From SIG299 sp964632165 (GTDB lineage Bacteria; Bacillota; Clostridia; Lachnospirales; Lachnospiraceae): 54,483 nt of DNA. Of the stretch, positions 22,907 through 32,471 are shown one piece after another. The stretch spans positions 1-54,483 of the forward strand of contig CAZWCZ010000009.1 of the NCBI GenBank assembly GCA_964632165.1. Reading direction: 5' to 3'. Made by a program: the position numbers and the translations under genes. Position 1 is the first letter of the stretch, and each line of letters starts with the position of its first letter. A model generated the notes under the pieces. That model worked only from the letters and a program-made list of their open reading frames with translations, had not been told where the DNA came from and did no database searches.

Positions 22907-24601
22907 ATGAAAACGACAGAGGGAAATAAAAAACAAAAGATGTTACAGCCGAAACTGATAGAATGTATGAGGGGATATTCAGGAAAACAGCTGAAAAAGG
23001 ATGTGGTTGCCGGCATTTTGGTTGCCGTGATCGCATTCCCGCTTTCCGTGGCGCTTGCCATTTCATCCGGGATGAGTCCGGAAACGGGACTGTATTCCGC
23101 GATCGTAGGAGGCTTTTTTGTTTCGCTCTTAGGCGGAAGTAAAGTAAATATCGGCGGAGTTACCGCAGCAACGGTAACAACGGTATTCACGATAATTGCA
23201 CAGTTCGGACTGACCGGGCTTGCCGTGGCAACCATACTGGCAGGTATCATCCTGATCCTGCTCGGACTTTTACGGGCAGGTGTACTTCTGCATTATATAC
23301 CAAGGACCATTACACTCGGATTTACCGCGGGGATTGCAATGGGAATCTTTTCCGGGCAACTGAAAAGCTTCTTCGGGTTTTCCATGGGAACGATCCCGGT
23401 CAAGGTGCCGGATAAATTTGCAGCGTACGCAAAGGTCATCGACACGGTTCATGTACCGACACTGCTGATCGGACTTCTGGCACTGCTTGTGCTCATCGTT
23501 ATTCCGAAGATCAAGTATGTAAACAAGATACCGAATTCGTTAGCTGCCATTCTGATCACAACTCCACTTGTGCTCATCCTGAATTCTCAGGGAATGGAAA
23601 TTGCGACTATTAAGAGTGTTTACGGAACGATCCCGAGCCATTTTCCGACACTAAAGCTTCCGGCGGTAACATGGAAACTGGTAGAAGATGTTTTTCCGTC
23701 CGCAGTGACGATGGCGATCCTGATCGCAATTGTTTCACTTCTTGCCTGCGTGGTAACGGATGGACTGATGGGAGAGAAACATGATTCCAATCAGGAACTG
23801 ATCGCACAGGGATTTGCTAATATTTTCTGCGGACTGTTTGGGGCTGCTCCGGTTGCAGGTGCGGTAGCACGAGCATCCAACAGCGTCAAGAGTGGAGGAC
23901 GTACTCCGATCGCAGGTATTGTACACAGCGTTGCCGTAACCGGGATCCTGATCTTTATGATGCCGCTTGCCGGTTATATCCCGATGCCTACGCTTGCCGC
24001 TATTCTGATCCTTGTTGCTTATAACATGAGCAACTGGCGTGAATTCGTCCTTATTGCAAAGACGGCTCCGGGAACGGATTTTATTGTACTGATGGTGACA
24101 TTCTTTGCCGGAGTTTTTGTGGACCTGCTCTTTGCAGTGGAAATCGGGGTACTTGTATCGGCACTCTTATTTCTGCGTAATGTATCCAATACGGCAACCA
24201 TACGTAAATGGACGGATTTGAGTGAGGATTATGCTGCTGCGGCAGAACATCCGGATCAGGTACGGACGGTTCCGAAAGACACGCTGATCTATGAGATCGA
24301 CGGACCGATGTTTTTTGCGACCATCGATGAGCTGATCGGGAAAATGGATATTGATGAAGAAACGGATGTTATCATCATCCGGATGCGCGGTGTGCAAACC
24401 GTAGATTTTACCGCAATCCGTGCACTTGAAAATCTTTTGGCGATCTGCCAGAAGAAGGGGATCCAGCTGATCTTCTCCCATACATTGCAAAAACCGTTTG
24501 CCGTAATGAAAAAAGCCGGATATGTAGATAAAGTCGGAGAGGAACATTTTTGTGCGAACATTGATGAAGCAATCGCACATGCCATTCAGTTTATAAAATA
24601 G
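22907..24601 (+). CDS. SulP family anion transporter with STAS domain
   Basis: This 564-residue transporter has about ten to twelve membrane helices in residues 20-420, including AGILVAVIAFPLSVALAISS, the SulP entry motif, and GLYSAIVGGFFVSLLGGS. The C-terminal STAS domain (about 465-560) starts TLIYEIDGPMFF and has the loop GVQTVDFTAIRALE. SulP proteins carry sulfate, bicarbonate, dicarboxylates or other anions, so the substrate is open. It follows copA by 25 bases and precedes the coiled-coil gene by 14, consistent with one transcription unit. Confidence 0.9.
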   Translation: MKTTEGNKKQKMLQPKLIECMRGYSGKQLKKDVVAGILVAVIAFPLSVALAISSGMSPETGLYSAIVGGFFVSLLGGSKVNIGGVTAATVTTVFTIIAQFGLTGLAVATILAGIILILLGLLRAGVLLHYIPRTITLGFTAGIAMGIFSGQLKSFFGFSMGTIPVKVPDKFAAYAKVIDTVHVPTLLIGLLALLVLIVIPKIKYVNKIPNSLAAILITTPLVLILNSQGMEIATIKSVYGTIPSHFPTLKLPAVTWKLVEDVFPSAVTMAILIAIVSLLACVVTDGLMGEKHDSNQELIAQGFANIFCGLFGAAPVAGAVARASNSVKSGGRTPIAGIVHSVAVTGILIFMMPLAGYIPMPTLAAILILVAYNMSNWREFVLIAKTAPGTDFIVLMVTFFAGVFVDLLFAVEIGVLVSALLFLRNVSNTATIRKWTDLSEDYAAAAEHPDQVRTVPKDTLIYEIDGPMFFATIDELIGKMDIDEETDVIIIRMRGVQTVDFTAIRALENLLAICQKKGIQLIFSHTLQKPFAVMKKAGYVDKVGEEHFCANIDEAIAHAIQFIK

Positions 24602-24615
24602 GTTTGGAGGAAGTT

Positions 24616-25506
24616 ATGTCAGAAAAATTGGAACAAACCATGAAAAAGATACATATTTATCTTGCAAACTGCAAAGAAAGCGCATATTCCAGTGAGGAAC
24701 TAATCGTTTCCAAAAAGAGAATTTATTCTTTGTTGGATGACTTGAATTATGCCGTTCATGATGTCATGGAGGAGTATGAAGCAACCGTGGCGGCACGTGA
24801 CCGCGGTCTGCTTGCAGCAGAACGCAGGGCAGCTGATATCAAAGAAGATGCGATGCACCGCTCTGAAGAGGTATATGCCGCTTCTCTTTTATACACACAG
24901 GAGTCCATCGTTGATATGCAGAATGCCCTGGAGCATACATATGATAGGACAAAGAAGGAATATGAAGATCTGATGCGTAATTACGAGCAGAAGATGATGT
25001 TCCTTGAAAGCAATTCACAGGAAGTGATCGCACAGTTAAGTGCTATGGCGGATGCAAAAACATATCTGCATCTGATCGAAAAAATGAATGCAGAACGTAA
25101 AAATCCGATTGCATCGAAGCAGGAGGAAGCGGAAGAGACATCGGCAAAGAAAATCGGGAGCGCGGCAGTATCTGCCGAAAGTTCAGAAGTTCCGGCAGAT
25201 GAATATGCCAGCAAGATGGCAGCGCAGATTGTTGTAGAAGTGCATGATACACCGAAGATCCCGGAAGGATTCGGGAAAGGAAAGCGCAAGAAGAAAGGAA
25301 AACAGACGGCGGAGGAATCCGGGCAGGTAACTTTGCAGGAACTGGATGCCGAGTACTTTGCATTTCAGCAGGAACAGCAGAAAGCATTAGCAGATCAGGT
25401 TTCTGAGGACAGTGCTGCTTTGGAAGAGACAGGAGATTTTTTGAAGGATGCTCTGCGCAAACTGACTTCCGGAGCAAAAAAGACAAAGGAAAAGCAGAGT
25501 ATATAG
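24616..25506 (+). CDS. coiled-coil protein of unknown function
   Basis: This 296-residue soluble protein has no recognisable enzyme motif. Residues about 1-165 are predicted coiled coil (MSEKLEQTMKKIHIYLANC ... RNYEQKMMFLESNSQEVIAQ), rich in Glu, Lys and Ala. The C-terminal half is acidic and low in complexity, with a basic patch GKGKRKKKGKQ at about 222-232. ATG 24616 is preceded by GGAGG. An upstream TTG at 24604 would place the ribosome site inside the gene. It overlaps no neighbour but sits 7 bases before the CapA-like gene. A cytoplasmic scaffold role is possible but unsupported. Confidence 0.7.
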   Translation: MSEKLEQTMKKIHIYLANCKESAYSSEELIVSKKRIYSLLDDLNYAVHDVMEEYEATVAARDRGLLAAERRAADIKEDAMHRSEEVYAASLLYTQESIVDMQNALEHTYDRTKKEYEDLMRNYEQKMMFLESNSQEVIAQLSAMADAKTYLHLIEKMNAERKNPIASKQEEAEETSAKKIGSAAVSAESSEVPADEYASKMAAQIVVEVHDTPKIPEGFGKGKRKKKGKQTAEESGQVTLQELDAEYFAFQQEQQKALADQVSEDSAALEETGDFLKDALRKLTSGAKKTKEKQSI

Positions 25507-25513
25507 GAAAGAT

Positions 25514-27157
25514 ATGAAAAAGAAAGAGAAAGAAAAAAGAGAAAAACATCTGCATCGTCTGTGGAAAGCGGCAGCGGGAACCGTTCTGCTGCTGTGTCTC
25601 TTTGCCGGATGCACAGAAAGGGAACAGATAACGGGCGGACCGCCGCTCTTAGACACTCTGACCGGCACGCCGGTGCCGACACCGACGGAAACGGCTTCGG
25701 CAGAGCTTACACAAGTGCCGGCACTGACTGAGATACCGGAAGAAACATCAGTACCGACCCTTTCACCTACGGCAGCACCAACGATGACACCGACAATTAC
25801 TTTGCAGCCGACACCGGAACCAACCGAGACACCAACGCCTGATCCAACCCCTGTATTTACTTATACGGAGTTTGAGGACCGGACAATGTGGACGACGGTC
25901 AATCTTCGCATCCGGACTCTGCCGAACCAGGACGGGGAAACCATTGCCGTGATAAAGAAAGGGCAAAAAGTTACGGTAAACGGACGGTGCAATGAAACCG
26001 GCTGGTACCGGGTGGACTATCAGGGACAGACCGGCTATATGTCCGATGACTACCTTGTTGACAAAGCTCCGGCAACACCGACGCCGACACCGAGTCCGAC
26101 ACCGCGGGTCATTGAATTTAACGGGGATTCCACTCTGAACATTAAGATGGTCGGAGATGCTCTGATCCATGGAGTTGTTTATAAACAGTGTAAGCAAAAA
26201 GACGGGACTTATAATGCCGATATTTTATATAAAAATGTGAAAGATGTGATTACTGCTGCAGATATTGCGATCGTCAATCAGGAAACAATCCTTGTGGCGG
26301 ATGAGAAAGACTATTCTTCCTATCCGCAGTTCGGCAGCCCGTATGCTATAGGTCAGGCGGCTATTGATGCGGGATTTGATATTATCGCGCATGCGACCAA
26401 TCACACGATGGACAAAGGCGTGGACGGTGTGATGCAGACCCTGAACTTTTGGAAAGATAAGGACGTAACGGTTCTTGGAATTCACGAAAGCGAAGAAGAG
26501 AGCGACATTGCCTATGTTTCCTGCGGGGATATCATGATCTCATTTGTAAACTACACCTACGATTTGAACGGACTGGAATCGAGGATGGACGGGAAACCTT
26601 ATCTGGTTGACCTTTTGTCTGATAAAAATATTGAAAAAACCGTAGCGGAGGCAAAGAAAAACTCCGATCTGATGATTGCCATCCTGCATGTCGGTACGGA
26701 ATATGTATATACGCCATCCAATTATGCTGTTAAGCAGGTGGATCGGTTTATCGATGCCGGTGCAGACATTGTTCTTTGTGCACATCCACATGTTGTAGAA
26801 ACCTATGGCATGAGGACAACGGCAAAAGGGAATACGGCACTGGTGTATTACAGCCTGGGCAATTTTATCTCTGCTCAGAATAAGATCCCGCGTATGATCG
26901 GAGGAATGGCAGATATTACACTTGGCATTACAAAGGAAGAAAACGGATGTAAGGTGGAAATTCTTGATTATACGATGACACCGTTAGTAACGCATATTGC
27001 GAGCGGAGAGAAAATAACGACGTATTTTTTAGCGGATTATACGGAGGAACAGTGTGCAAAACATAAGTATTTTATGGAAGAAGATTACACGCTGTCGGAT
27101 GTATGGAAGTTATGGGACGAAATGGTCAGTGAAGCAGATTATCTGATCGAAAGATGA
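25514..27157 (+). CDS. CapA family lipoprotein with SH3 domain (poly-glutamate capsule-type phosphatase fold)
   Basis: This 547-residue lipoprotein has a basic N-terminus, a hydrophobic stretch and lipobox LFAGC (about residue 34). A Pro/Thr-rich linker (about 45-115) precedes a bacterial SH3 domain (VNLRIRTLPNQDG ... GYMSDDYL, about 120-178). A second PT stretch leads to the PGA_cap/CapA domain (about 205-545), a metallophosphatase-like fold with KMVGDALIHG, IVNQETIL, HATNHTMDKG, AHPHVVETYG and YYSLGNF. CapA proteins act in capsule or wall polymer handling outside the cell. It closes the unit before a very strong terminator, next to the exopolysaccharide operon. Confidence 0.9.
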   Translation: MKKKEKEKREKHLHRLWKAAAGTVLLLCLFAGCTEREQITGGPPLLDTLTGTPVPTPTETASAELTQVPALTEIPEETSVPTLSPTAAPTMTPTITLQPTPEPTETPTPDPTPVFTYTEFEDRTMWTTVNLRIRTLPNQDGETIAVIKKGQKVTVNGRCNETGWYRVDYQGQTGYMSDDYLVDKAPATPTPTPSPTPRVIEFNGDSTLNIKMVGDALIHGVVYKQCKQKDGTYNADILYKNVKDVITAADIAIVNQETILVADEKDYSSYPQFGSPYAIGQAAIDAGFDIIAHATNHTMDKGVDGVMQTLNFWKDKDVTVLGIHESEEESDIAYVSCGDIMISFVNYTYDLNGLESRMDGKPYLVDLLSDKNIEKTVAEAKKNSDLMIAILHVGTEYVYTPSNYAVKQVDRFIDAGADIVLCAHPHVVETYGMRTTAKGNTALVYYSLGNFISAQNKIPRMIGGMADITLGITKEENGCKVEILDYTMTPLVTHIASGEKITTYFLADYTEEQCAKHKYFMEEDYTLSDVWKLWDEMVSEADYLIER

Positions 27158-27158
27158 A

Positions 27159-27224
27159 TTGAGGGAAATGGGACCCCGGCTGCAGCGGAATCTGCAGCCG
27201 GGGTCCCATTTCCCTCAAATTTTT
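27159..27224 (+). terminator. very strong terminator, 27-bp perfect stem
   Basis: Arms at 27159-27185 and 27192-27218 are perfectly complementary around the loop CGGAAT and are followed by ATTTTT. It separates the copA-capA unit from the exopolysaccharide operon. The stem is far longer than usual for an intrinsic terminator. Confidence 0.92.
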
Positions 27225-27248
27225 CTGGGGGGGTAGCATATAAAAGTA

Positions 27249-27277
27249 TTGAATCTTTTGAAAAAAAATAGTATTAT
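27249..27277 (+). promoter_or_regulatory. promoter of the exopolysaccharide operon
   Basis: TTGAAT (27249-27254) and TATTAT (27272-27277) are 17 bases apart. About 76 bases of AT-rich leader follow before the first gene. No other promoter or terminator is evident until 52577, so the unit may span 25 kb. Confidence 0.6.
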
Positions 27278-27353
27278 ATAAATGTAGAGGTGTATTTATT
27301 GTTTATTTATAAATAGATAAGTTATTATAATTAAATCACGGGGGAGCAGGGGA

Positions 27354-28295
27354 TTGGAGAAAATAAAAAATCGAAAAAGTTTTTTAAAATGGCTAAATGA
27401 AAGTGCTTTTGGAAGGATCAGCTTCTTTTTTATCAGTATGATGCTGATCATTTGGTTCTATTTAGTGAATTCAGAACGGATTTATCGGAGGGAGATAGTA
27501 GTACAGAAAGATGATTTTACCTGGATGTTTCAGATCGACTCAACGATAGAAGTAAATGAAATGGTTCAGTTTAAGGGGTGGGCATTTCAGATTTCCACAG
27601 ATGCAAAAGCCAAGAATTGTGTTGTTGTTTTACACGATGTTAAAACAGGGGAAATGATTTATGCCGACATGAAATACGAAGACAGAGAAGATGTGAATGC
27701 TTATTTCCTTTGTGAAAAAGATTATACGCATTGCGGGTTTACTGCTTGCGTGGATGCAAAAAAATTAGATTTGGAAAATGGTATCTATGAGATCATTTTG
27801 AGAAAAGCAGCGAGTAGAGAAGCTTTTTCTACAGGAATTTATTATGCGAATGGAGAGATTATGTATACCAATCCGGAAGAATTTATTCCGTTGGATACAG
27901 AAGGAACAACTCTTGAAAAGATAACAGAAGAAGGGACGTTGTTAGTGTGCCGACCGGATGCACATGTGTATGTATACCAATATGACGGAAGCCTGTACTG
28001 GATTACTGAAAGTGAATATGAATTTGAGGACGGAGATACATTTATTCAGTTTCAAATGGAAACTACACAACCGGAAAATCTGCCAGAAGACCGTTTGGAA
28101 AATGGATGGATGTGGAGTAATATCGGGTTCCTTTTTTCCGAAAAAGAAATGACAGAAAGTGGTACAGGAAAATATCGTGTGGCAATCCGGGAAATACCGA
28201 CAGATTATTCCGTTACAAAGGTATGGACGGGGAAACATATTGATGGATGGATATGGAAAGAAACTTTCCGGATACGGTTGGAGTTTAAGAAATAG
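27354..28295 (+). CDS. membrane-anchored protein of unknown function at head of EPS operon
   Basis: I do not recognise this 313-residue protein. A single membrane segment (ISFFFISMMLIIWFYLVN, about 24-41) follows a basic N-terminus, so most of it should be extracellular. The outside part looks beta-rich, with motifs VQFKGWAFQI, CGFTACVDAKKLDLENGIYEI and a Trp-rich C-terminal piece (HIDGWIWKETFRIRLEF). The pattern suggests one or two beta-sandwich domains. The start is TTG 27354, with GGGGGAG seven bases upstream; there is no ATG before the helix. Being first in the glycan operon it may help assembly or attachment, but that is inference. Confidence 0.7.
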   Translation: MEKIKNRKSFLKWLNESAFGRISFFFISMMLIIWFYLVNSERIYRREIVVQKDDFTWMFQIDSTIEVNEMVQFKGWAFQISTDAKAKNCVVVLHDVKTGEMIYADMKYEDREDVNAYFLCEKDYTHCGFTACVDAKKLDLENGIYEIILRKAASREAFSTGIYYANGEIMYTNPEEFIPLDTEGTTLEKITEEGTLLVCRPDAHVYVYQYDGSLYWITESEYEFEDGDTFIQFQMETTQPENLPEDRLENGWMWSNIGFLFSEKEMTESGTGKYRVAIREIPTDYSVTKVWTGKHIDGWIWKETFRIRLEFKK

Positions 28296-28305
28296 AAAAG
28301 AGACA

Positions 28306-28956
28306 ATGAGTAGTATATTTTATAAAAGGATTTTCAAAAGATGTATGGATTTTATAATATCCACGATTGGCATTATCCTATTGGCACTTCCGATGGGAAT
28401 CATTGCAATCATAATAAAGATAACAGATCCGGGACCGGTGCTTTTTAAACAAAAGCGTGTGGGGATACATAAAAAATATTTTGAATTGTACAAATTCCGC
28501 ACAATGCGAGTGAGTGCACCAAAAGACTGTCCGACTCATCTGTTAGAGTCTCCGGAACAGTACATTACAAAAATCGGAACATTTTTAAGAAAAAGCAGTT
28601 TGGACGAATTGCCGCAGCTTTTTAATATATGGAAAGGGCAGATGAGTATTGTAGGTCCACGGCCTGCACTTTGGAATCAAGAGGATCTGATCGCCGAGAG
28701 AGAAAAATACGGGGCAAATGATATAATTCCGGGACTGACAGGATTAGCGCAGATCAGCGGAAGAGATGAATTAGAGATTCCATTGAAGGCACAGCTTGAC
28801 GGGAAATATGCTGCAACCATAAACGGCGGATTTTTTAGTGCACTTGTAATCGATGGGAAATGCTTTTTTGAGACAATCATAAGCGTTTTGAAACAGGAAG
28901 GCGTCATGGAAGGCGGTACAGGAAAGATAAAGGGACACGACAGGGATGGATTCTAA
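28306..28956 (+). CDS. undecaprenyl-phosphate sugar-1-phosphate transferase (initiating enzyme)
   Basis: This 216-residue monotopic phosphoglycosyl transferase has one N-terminal membrane hairpin (MDFIISTIGIILLALPMGII). The catalytic domain follows: DPGPVLFKQKRVG, YKFRTMRV, LRKSSLDELPQLFNIWKG, MSIVGPRPAL and PGLTGLAQISGR. The Asp-Glu pair in LDELPQ is catalytic in this family. It moves a sugar-1-phosphate to the lipid carrier and starts the repeat unit. I use ATG 28306, since an upstream in-frame ATG lies inside the previous gene. The ribosome site is weak (GAGA), suggesting coupling. It overlaps the next gene by 11 bases. Confidence 0.93.
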   Translation: MSSIFYKRIFKRCMDFIISTIGIILLALPMGIIAIIIKITDPGPVLFKQKRVGIHKKYFELYKFRTMRVSAPKDCPTHLLESPEQYITKIGTFLRKSSLDELPQLFNIWKGQMSIVGPRPALWNQEDLIAEREKYGANDIIPGLTGLAQISGRDELEIPLKAQLDGKYAATINGGFFSALVIDGKCFFETIISVLKQEGVMEGGTGKIKGHDRDGF

Positions 28957-30124
28957 GATGAAGGTGCTTGTTATATGTCAATACTACAAACCAGAACCTT
29001 TTCGCATTACTGATATCTGTGAAGAACTTGTTCAAAGAGGGCATGAGGTAACAGTAGTTACCGGAGTTCCGAACTACCCTATGGGCAAAGTGTATGAAGG
29101 ATATCATAAGGGAGAAAAACGTGATGAAACAGTAGGCGGAGTGAAGATTCACAGGTGTTTTACTATAAGTCGCAAAAGGGGCATTGTGTTTCGTTTCATG
29201 AATTATTACAGTTACGCAATTTTTTCTGCCTTGTATGTACAGAAAATGTCGGAAGATTTTGATGTGGTTTTTGTAAATCAATTATCACCGGTCATGATGG
29301 CAAATGCAGGAATTAAATATAAACAGAAACATCAGGTTCCACTTGTGCTTTATTGCCTTGATCTATGGCCGGAAAGTTTAACAAGTGGGAAGATTTCCAG
29401 GCACGGCCTTATATATCATTATTTTCACAAGGTTTCAGAGAAGATCTATCGACAGGCAGATGAGATTCTTATAACAAGTCAGTCATTTGCCGGATATTTC
29501 GAGAAAGAATTTGGAATCAAAGGAGTAAGATATTTGCCACAGTATGCGGAAAACATTTTTTCAGCGGAACTGTGTCAGAAAAAGCCGAATGGTTACATTG
29601 ATATGATGTTTGCAGGAAATATAGGAGCTGCTCAGTCAGTTGAGACTATTATTGAGGCTGCGATATTGACTTCCGATGAATTGAACCTTCGATGGCATAT
29701 TGTCGGAGATGGATCGGAGTTTGAAAAAATGAAAAGACTGGCAAATAGAAGTGAAAACATCATATTTCACGGACGTAAATTATTGGAAGAAATGCCAAGG
29801 TACTATGCAATGGCAGATGCAATGCTTGTTACGATGAAGAAAAGTCCCGTGTTAAGTTTAACGCTTCCGGGGAAGGTGCAAACGTATATGGCGGCAGGAA
29901 AGCCAATAATTGGTGCAATAGATGGAGAGACCGCTCAAGTCATAAAAGAGGCACATTGCGGTATCTGTACTCCTGCAGAGGATGCAACAGGATTAGCGGA
30001 GAGTGTTCGAAAATTCGTACACATGGAAAAAGAAGAGATGGGAAAAAATGCGAGGAAATATTACGAAGAACATTTTGACAAGAAAATGTTTATTGATGAT
30101 GTAGTGCGGATATTAGGCAGATAA
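28946..30124 (+). CDS. glycosyltransferase, GT4 family (WbuB-like)
   Basis: This 392-residue GT-B enzyme starts MDSKMKVLVICQYYKPEPF. An in-frame ATG at 28958 (MKVLVICQYY) is an equally plausible start. The N-terminal domain has GHEVTVVTGVPNYPMGKVYEGY, typical of WbuB-like GT4 enzymes. The C-terminal domain has DMMFAGNIGAAQSVETIIEA and GDGSEFEKMKRLA, then LPGKVQTYMAAGKPIIGAIDGE, the donor-binding EX7E-like region. It transfers a sugar, possibly an N-acetylated amino sugar, to the lipid-linked acceptor. Confidence 0.9.
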   Translation: MDSKMKVLVICQYYKPEPFRITDICEELVQRGHEVTVVTGVPNYPMGKVYEGYHKGEKRDETVGGVKIHRCFTISRKRGIVFRFMNYYSYAIFSALYVQKMSEDFDVVFVNQLSPVMMANAGIKYKQKHQVPLVLYCLDLWPESLTSGKISRHGLIYHYFHKVSEKIYRQADEILITSQSFAGYFEKEFGIKGVRYLPQYAENIFSAELCQKKPNGYIDMMFAGNIGAAQSVETIIEAAILTSDELNLRWHIVGDGSEFEKMKRLANRSENIIFHGRKLLEEMPRYYAMADAMLVTMKKSPVLSLTLPGKVQTYMAAGKPIIGAIDGETAQVIKEAHCGICTPAEDATGLAESVRKFVHMEKEEMGKNARKYYEEHFDKKMFIDDVVRILGR

Positions 30125-30139
30125 AGGAGATTTTTGAAA

Positions 30140-31366
30140 ATGGATGCGAAAGGACGATATTCCGACAGAAAGATATTGTTTTTGAGTGGGATATATCCGG
30201 AAGAATTGTATGAAAAATTAACAGATACAGAAATGAACAAAAATATCCAGATTGCTGCAGATGTACTTCAAAAGCATTTGATACACGGCATGGATGAACT
30301 ATTATGGGAGCCAGTCAAATTAGTGAATGCACCTTACATAGGAATGTTTCCGAACAAAAGTAAAATAATAAGGATGAAAAAGAGTACTTTTTCGCATTGT
30401 TATGGAGCTGAGGATATTAATATTCGCTTTTGGAATATTCCGGGACTTCGACATTTTTCGATATGCCATAACAGAAAAAAAGAAATCAAGCGTTGGGTAA
30501 AAAATAATGCTGGGGAAACGGTGATGGCATACGCACTGACTTTACGTAATGTTACTTCGTTATTATACGCAAAACGTTTGGACAAATCAGTCGCAACATG
30601 TATGGTCGTGCCTGATCTGCCAATCTATATGCGTATGTCATCCGGTTGGATGTATAAAATAGCTAAAAAGGCTGAGAGTTGGCTTATATTTCGGAATCTG
30701 CACAAAATAGACTCTTTTGTATTGCTTACCGAGCAAATGAATGATGTGATCAAAAGCGACAGATATTGTGTAGTAGAAGGGATTGCGACGGACAGTGGGA
30801 TTGCAAGTCAGCCGGATGAATCGGTACAGATAATTTTATATGCAGGAACATTAGACAAAAAATATGGTATCAATACTTTATTGCAGGCGTTTCATAAAAT
30901 AGAAAGAGATAATGTAAGACTGTTTATTTGTGGTATGGGGGACAGCCAATCGGAAATCGATAAAATGATACAGATAGATCAGCGTATCTGCTGTTTGGGA
31001 CAGGTTTCACGAGAAGAAATCCTAAAGTTACAAAGTCGCGCGTCTGTATTAGTAAATCCGCGGCCTAACACAGAATTCTTTACAAAATACAGTTTTCCAT
31101 CGAAAAATTTGGAATATTTATCTTCCGGAGTTCCTTTACTTGCTTATAAATTGGAGGGGATTCCTGATGAATATGATCCATACATACATTATATTTGCGG
31201 TAATACGATAGAAGATATGAAAGAAGCTCTGGAAGAAATCTTGAATCAAACCGTTCAGGAGAGGATACTGTTAGGAGAGCGTGCACGCCGGTTTGTATTG
31301 GAAAACAAAAGCGAGATCGTGCAGGTAAAGAAAATTTTGGAGATAACAGGAAGTAATGAAGGATAG
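30140..31366 (+). CDS. glycosyltransferase, GT-B fold
   Basis: This 408-residue protein has a C-terminal GT1/GT4-like domain: ILYAGTLDKKYGINTLLQAF, FICGMGDSQSEIDKM, LGQVSREEILKLQSRASVLV, NPRPNTEFFTKYSFPSKNLE, YLSSGVPLLAYKLEGIP. The N-terminal acceptor domain is less conserved. I start at ATG 30140, ten bases after GGAGA. A TTG at 30134 is too close to that site. It overlaps the next gene by 11 bases. It likely adds one residue of the repeat unit; donor and linkage are unknown. Confidence 0.88.
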   Translation: MDAKGRYSDRKILFLSGIYPEELYEKLTDTEMNKNIQIAADVLQKHLIHGMDELLWEPVKLVNAPYIGMFPNKSKIIRMKKSTFSHCYGAEDINIRFWNIPGLRHFSICHNRKKEIKRWVKNNAGETVMAYALTLRNVTSLLYAKRLDKSVATCMVVPDLPIYMRMSSGWMYKIAKKAESWLIFRNLHKIDSFVLLTEQMNDVIKSDRYCVVEGIATDSGIASQPDESVQIILYAGTLDKKYGINTLLQAFHKIERDNVRLFICGMGDSQSEIDKMIQIDQRICCLGQVSREEILKLQSRASVLVNPRPNTEFFTKYSFPSKNLEYLSSGVPLLAYKLEGIPDEYDPYIHYICGNTIEDMKEALEEILNQTVQERILLGERARRFVLENKSEIVQVKKILEITGSNEG

Positions 31367-32471
31367 AAAAAAGAAAGTACTGATGTATAGCACATTTGAA
31401 AACAAAATCGGCGGTCCGTTGGTTTATTTACGATCGATAGTTGATTCTGAATTAAACGAAGAATACGAATTTTCGACGTGTTTTCAAAATGAAACAGCCG
31501 GTGGAATTAATTTCAATTTGTTAAGACGTATGACAAAGCAGATAAAAGAACAGTCTCCGGATATTGTTCATGTACATGGGCTTCAGAGCGAAGGTCTATA
31601 TGGAGTATTAGCTGCAAGGCTAGCAGGATGTCGGTGTGTAGTTATGACAGTACATGGTTTTGCTTTTGACGGGCAAAAAAAACGCGGAATGAAATGGCTT
31701 TTATATCGATATTTTGTGGAACCGCTGACACTGTGGCTATCAGACGAAGTCTATTGCGTCTGTCAATATGCATCTGAACGGGAAATTATTAAAAGAAATG
31801 TAAAAATAAGTACGCATGCTTATATCCATAATGCAGTAGGAACTCCGGTAATAACGCGGACACGAGAGGAAATTCGCTCTAAGTGGAATATCACGGAAAA
31901 AGAAACCGTGTTTGTAATTGCAGGGAGAGTGACAAAAGAGAAAGGATTTGACATTTTGGAATGCGCAGTAAAGCAGCTGAACCGTACGGGTAGAAATAAA
32001 TTTCGGCTGATGGTTATCGGCGATGGAGATTATGCAGAAACGTTTTGCACGGAAATGTCGGATGAAATAGCGTCTGGGCAGGTAATCATGGTTGGTCAGA
32101 CGGAACAAGTAGCAGATTTTTTAGGAGCATCAGATGTATTTATTCTACCATCTTATCATGAAAATTTGCCGATTGCCTTATTAGAAGCAGGGAAAATGGG
32201 GCTTGCCTGTATAGCATCTGCTGTAGGAGGGATCCCCGAGGTAATACAAGATGGAGAATCTGGTTTTTTGGTCAAGGACATGCAGCCTGCCTCTTATGTA
32301 AAAAAAATGAACATTTTTATGGAGGATGTTTTGCTGCGCGATACTATGGGAAAAAAAATGAAAGAAAATGTGGAAAAACGATTTGCCATGCCGCTTATGT
32401 GCGAAAAAATAAGGGAGGTGTATGTGAATGGAATATCTAGGAAATACAGTACAAAACAAAACATATGCTGA
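31356..32471 (+). CDS. glycosyltransferase, GT4 family
   Basis: This 371-residue GT-B enzyme has an N-terminal KIGGPLVYLRSIVDSELNEE, DIVHVHGLQSEGLYGVLAAR and VVMTVHGFAFDGQKK. The C-terminal domain has FVIAGRVTKEKGFDILECAV, MVIGDGDYAETF, VIMVGQTEQVADFLGASDVF, ILPSYHENLPIALLEAGKMG and ASAVGGIPEVIQDGESGFLV, with the EX7E motif in EN...EAG. It overlaps the preceding gene by 11 bases and the polymerase gene by 44 bases, indicating tight coupling. It adds a sugar to the lipid-linked unit. Confidence 0.92.
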   Translation: MKDRKKKVLMYSTFENKIGGPLVYLRSIVDSELNEEYEFSTCFQNETAGGINFNLLRRMTKQIKEQSPDIVHVHGLQSEGLYGVLAARLAGCRCVVMTVHGFAFDGQKKRGMKWLLYRYFVEPLTLWLSDEVYCVCQYASEREIIKRNVKISTHAYIHNAVGTPVITRTREEIRSKWNITEKETVFVIAGRVTKEKGFDILECAVKQLNRTGRNKFRLMVIGDGDYAETFCTEMSDEIASGQVIMVGQTEQVADFLGASDVFILPSYHENLPIALLEAGKMGLACIASAVGGIPEVIQDGESGFLVKDMQPASYVKKMNIFMEDVLLRDTMGKKMKENVEKRFAMPLMCEKIREVYVNGISRKYSTKQNIC

